DNA from: Pseudorasbora parva
Lineage: Eukaryota > Chordata > Actinopteri > Cypriniformes > Gobionidae
Direction of reading: 5' to 3'
NCBI RefSeq assembly: GCF_024679245.1
Contig: NC_090186.1
Coordinates: 42,790,069 to 42,854,068, forward strand
DNA: 64,000 bases
Both the position numbers and the translations under genes were made by a program. This document shows, in pieces, positions 60,013 through 64,000 of the stretch (within the stretch, counting starts at the first letter, position 1; each line of letters opens with the position of its first letter). The notes under the pieces are model-generated. The model was not told the origin of the DNA and ran no database searches. It saw only the letters and a program-made list of their open reading frames with translations.

Positions 60013-61177
60013 CACTATATTGCCAGAAGTATTGAGCCACTCCTCCAAATCACTGAGTTCAGGTGTTCAATCCCTTCATGTCCACAGGTGTATAAATCAA
60101 GCACTAGGCCTGCAGACGCTTCTACACACATTAGTGAAAGAATGGGTCGCTCTCAGGAGCTCAGTGAACTCAAGCGTGGGGCCGTGATAGGCTGACACCT
60201 GTGCAATAAGTCCATTCCTGACATTTCCTCACTACTAAATATTCCACGCTCAACTGTTAGTGGGATTATAACAAAGTGGAAGCGATTGGGCACAACAGCA
60301 ACTCAGCCACGAAGTGAAAGGCCATGTAAAATCCCAGAGCGGGGTCAGCGCATGCTGAGGGTCACAGTGCACAGAAGTCAGCAACTTTCTGCAAAGTCAA
60401 TCGCTCCAGACCTCCAAACTTCTGTGTCCTTCAGATGAGCTCAAGAAGAGTGTGTAGAGAGCTTCATGAAATGGGTTTCCACGGCCGAGCAGCTCATCCA
60501 AGCCTTACATCACCAAGAGCAATGCAAAGCGTGGGATGCAGTGGAGTAAAGCAGCTGCCACTGGACTCTAGAGCAGTGAGACGTGTTCTCTGAGCGACCA
60601 ATCACGCTTCTCTGTCTGACAATCCCATGGATGAGTCTGGGTTTGGCGGTTGCCAGGAGAACAGTACTTGCCTGACTGCATTGTGCCAAGTGTAAAGTTT
60701 GGTGGAATGGGGGTTATGGTGTGGGGTTGTTTTTCAGGGGTTGGGCTTGTCCGCTTAGCTCCAGTGAAAGGAACTCTTAATGCTTCAGCAAACCAAGACA
60801 CTTTGGACAATTTCATGCTCCCAACTTTGTGGGAACAGTTTAAGACGGCTCCTTCCTGTCCCAACATGAGTGCGCTCCAGTGCACAAAGCGTCGGTCCAT
60901 AAAGACATGGATGAGGGAGTTTGGTGTTGAGGAACTTGACTGGCCTGCTCAGAGTCCTGAGCTCAACCCGATAGAACAGCTTTCACAAATGCGTTTCTAG
61001 AAGAATGGTCAAAAATCCCCATAAACACACTCCTAAACCTTGAGGAAAGCCTTCCCAGAAGAGCTGGAGCTGTTAGAGCTGCTAAGGGTGAGCCGACTCC
61101 ATATTAAACCCTACGGATTAAGAATGGGATCACGTGCATGTAAAAGCAGGCGTCCCAAAACTTTTGTCAATATAGTG
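60013..61177 (+). mobile_element. Tc1-like transposon, decayed
   Basis: CACTATATTGCCAGAAGTAT at the left and TTTGTCAATATAGTG at the right are inverted ends flanked by TA. About 1.17 kb; a family common in fish and frogs as I recall. It is in the presumed tmem151b intron 1, sense orientation. Confidence 0.9.
60142..61112 (+). pseudogene. Tc1-like transposase pseudogene
   Basis: It starts MGRSQELSELKRGAVIG followed by a TGA stop. Later pieces include ISSLLNIPRSTVSGIITKWK (helix-turn-helix), [36 protein letters not shown] and [14 protein letters not shown]. Stops, frameshifts and a deletion after PIEQL break it, and the second catalytic region is altered. Non-functional. Confidence 0.9.
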
Positions 61178-61204
61178 TATCTTTTACTGTACCTTCTGAT
61201 CACA

Positions 61205-61560
61205 CTGCAAAAAAGTTTAGTTTTTCCTCTGTATTTTTCCCCCAGTACAGATATCTAAAGATTTCTAAATCAAGATGCATACACTTCAGATGTAAAATGA
61301 CAGTCTAGTTTTCTGTAAAATTGATCAAAATTAAGTTTATGACTAAAATAAGAACAAATATGCAGATATTTGGGCTCAGAAAAATCAGCTTAATGCAGAC
61401 ATTTTGACAGATATTTGTTCTTGTTTTGAACATAAATTAAATTTTATTAAATTTTGTAATTTTTTCAAGACTTAATTTCTTTGCATTTGCATCTCAAGTA
61501 AATGTATCTTGATTTAAACTTGTATAGATATTTCTTTTGGAAAACAGGACAAAAATACTT
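61205..61560. repeat. Decayed inverted-repeat element
   Basis: CACTGCAAAAAAG and the blocks AGATATCTAAAGATTTCTAA and CTTGTATAGATATTTCTTTT, with ATCAAGATGCA against GTATCTTGAT, suggest an old fold-back related to 12276-12674. Confidence 0.45.
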
Positions 61561-62879
61561 AGGAAGATGCAGAAAGAATGCATGCAACATTTAATGCCAT
61601 GACTTTGACAATTTAAGACTTTTTTTGATGTTTTAGGGCCTTAATTTGTTTAAATTAAGACTCGCAGAAACCCTGGTAAATACATTTATGACACATTTGA
61701 GCATTAAACAGTCTGGGAATAAACGAATGCCATGTCAGATGCAGCGAAGTGGAAAATAGCTGCTTTGATAATTTTATTAAACTGTATATATTATACTGTA
61801 AATATTAAAGTATTTGACATAAATGATAACATTAAGATACATTGAATAAGATACATTGAATATGGTCATCATAAAAAAGTATCCTTATAAGAAATAAACT
61901 TGCCAATCAATGTATGAATGTTTAGATGTTATATCGTAAAGTACAGAAAGCTAAATATATAGTCCAAATAGTTGTCTCAGAAGCATACTGAGATAAAAAA
62001 AAATCCCTTTATGAGTCTGTTAGCTACGATATCTATAAATAAAGGCTTAAGATTACATAACATTGTAGTCAAAAATCTATTATAAATGCAAAAACCCTCA
62101 GCTTCTCTGCGTGCCCACTAATGTAAACCTACCTTCATCAATATCATTATATTTCATAAACCAATTTTCTGCAGAATCTTCTCAAACAACCTCAAATTCA
62201 TTGGTCACTCAGTGACTTGATCATGACTTGACTATTGATCAAATTTCTGACGTACTAGAAAGAATGTGAGGAAACTCAAATATCAAAAACCTAATTGCAT
62301 TGTATATTAATGGCTGAGAAATACTTCATAAGGGCTACTTGTCATGAGTGCTCTGGTTCCCGCTGAGATCTCCAGCAGCGAAGTGCTCCAGAGGCCGTGG
62401 TAAAAGGTACAGCGGATAATTACGGAAGAATATGATCAATTATTTAATGCCATCTGCCATGTTAAGGGCATAACGACAGGCATGCAAGCACTTACTCAAG
62501 AAACAGCACAATAAAAACATGAGAAGCTTGTTCGGCATGGCAGATAGTTCTCCTCAAAGGCTTGTAAAAGAGCCCATATTCAAAGTTTAAAGTCAAAATT
62601 AGCTTTATTACTCTTTTTATACTTTCTTGCATTCCAAACTCTTCCTTCAAACTGAAATGGAAACTGAAAAGAATTGCGAATTGAACTCAACCCTGGTTGC
62701 TAGGGTGTGCTGGGTAGTTGCTAGGTGGTTACTTACTGCCAAAAGAGTCCAAGTCTGTATGATAACGGTGTAGATTGGTTGTAGGTTTACCATTTTGGAG
62801 AGGATGAGATTGGAAACACACGTGATGAAATCCATTTGACTGTTTACCGGTGGCAGTGAAGTTTGTTTTATAGATAGAA
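61561..62879. other. No gene recognised
   Basis: AT-rich. Around 62690-62740 the text GTTGCTAGGGTGTGCTGGGT is the inverted form of the 555-600 repeat. Confidence 0.4.
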
Positions 62880-64000
62880 AGAGTTTATTTATTTTTTAAA
62901 TTCTTTTTTTATTAATTTTTTCCAGGTCCATTCAATACAGTCAGTGATGATACCTGTCATGCTTCTCATTAAGCCATCAGTATATGTATATTAACAATCC
63001 ATAAAAACAGGACAAGCATCACAGGTTCGATAAACAGTATCAAAGTAAGCAGGGACCCATTAGGCCTTCATTGTACATTACATTCACATAACCATTTTTT
63101 AGACATAGTAAAATCCGACCTAGAACTAAAACAAACATAATGGGGTAAACCTCAATGCCTCATAAAGCCCTCTACCAAGAGGGGGAATAGGGAGAAGAAA
63201 AAAGAAAAAAAAAGAAAGAAAAAAAAATCCACTTTAAACAAATGATGGGCGTAATGGGGTGATATACGTTATCCATCTTTCCCATCTTTTCAAAAAAGTT
63301 CCCTGTTGCTGTCTCAAAGCGAAAGTAATCCTTTCCATCTTAAAAATATCATAGATAATGTCAATCCATTCCTCAGCGGTAGGTTTTCCTGGTTTTAACC
63401 ACCTTCTAGTAATAGCTTTTCTACTAGCAGCACTTAGGATCTGAAATAAGTATTTGACATGAGAAGAAACATTTTCTGTTGTTAAGGCCCCTAAATATAA
63501 AGACTCAAATTTAAATTGAATGTCCACCTGAAAAATACGTAAGACTTTGTACACCTCCTGCCAAAATGGAATCAATAATGTACAGGACCAGAAAATGTGG
63601 AAATGATTTGCTTCGTGGCACCCACATTCGCCAACATGCAGAAGAATTGGTGTAGTGCTTCTTTTGAGTTGGAGTAATGAAAAACCTTATAAGGTTTTTC
63701 CAGCAAAACTCTCGCCATAACAACGAACTGGAAGTTTTCTACTGTATCTCACATAATTTCTCCCAATCTTCTTCCTTTAGAACAAAGTTTCCTTCCTGTT
63801 CCCATTTTTGCTTTATATACAATGAACTACCTTTTCTTTGTTGTAGCCCCTTGTATATTCTTGAGATGAGCTTCCGGTTGGAGCCAGCAAGATAAGCCTC
63901 TATAAACACATTTAACAGAATGTCATCCCAGCCTACTATTGTACAGCTCTTCTGTATTTGGTCAATATAATGCCGGACCTGAAGGAATCTATAAAAATCG
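62880..64000 (-). mobile_element. L1/Tx1-like LINE, 3' end (continues past the window)
   Basis: Minus orientation. Coding text runs from 64000 down to 63234, followed by about 350 bp of 3' UTR and an A-rich end at 62884-62930. The element starts outside the window. Confidence 0.75.
63234..64000 (-). pseudogene. LINE ORF2 C-terminus
   Basis: From the window edge the frame reads RFYRFLQVRHYIDQIQKS, then WREFCWKNLIRFFITPTQKK, CWR, then ECGCHEANHFHIFWSC (a Cys/His motif), then AASRKAITRRWLKPGKPTAE and EEWIDIIYDIFKMERITF, as in L1-like LINE ORF2 C-termini. There is one in-frame TAG (EIQ-stop-KTSS) and a small frame change around the CWR/ECG point, so it is inactive. The stop is at 63234. Confidence 0.78.

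Overview
This is vertebrate, almost certainly teleost and probably cyprinid-like, genomic DNA. The reasons are spliced genes with GT-AG introns, many Tc1-type, hAT-type and TTAA-flanked transposons, long minisatellites and (CA)n tracts, and the gene order slc35b2 - nfkbie - tmem151b. To my knowledge the same order and orientation occur at human 6p21.1 (SLC35B2 and NFKBIE on one strand, TMEM151B on the other). Repeats and introns fill most of the window. I found no RNA genes and no CRISPR array.

Layout. 1-11.58 kb: no gene recognised. It holds a TTAA-flanked element, a 16-unit 60-bp minisatellite, an internally deleted Tc1 element, an 82-bp tandem repeat and probably the 3' UTR of slc35b2. 11.58-25.33 kb: slc35b2 on the minus strand, five coding exons giving a predicted 435-residue Golgi PAPS transporter. 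Its introns carry nested hAT and other elements, a ~400-bp fold-back and a 42-bp minisatellite inside a hAT-like element. 25.4-35.7 kb: intergenic, with a LINE fragment, a Tc1 element with an open transposase frame but altered catalytic spacing, a 1.56-kb array of 22-bp repeats and a hAT remnant keeping a BED-finger exon. 36.04-54.85 kb: nfkbie on the minus strand, six coding exons giving a predicted 336-residue IkB-epsilon with a DSGIES degron and ankyrin repeats. Its last intron holds a complete Ty1/copia retrotransposon with two identical 128-bp LTRs, inserted inside a minisatellite. 57.7-58.3 kb: a (CT)n tract, a CpG-rich promoter and the first coding exon of tmem151b on the plus strand. 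58.3-64 kb: tmem151b intron with a decayed Tc1 element and an L1-like LINE 3' end running off the window.

The two complete genes lie in tandem on the minus strand. slc35b2 supplies PAPS to Golgi sulfotransferases. nfkbie makes an inhibitor of NF-kB and has kB-consensus sites near its promoter, which fits feedback control. I see no functional link between the genes beyond conserved synteny. The most notable items are the recently inserted full-length copia element in sense orientation in the nfkbie last intron, the transposon-borne 42-bp minisatellite shared by two loci, and the Tc1 transposase with DD30E instead of DD34E spacing.
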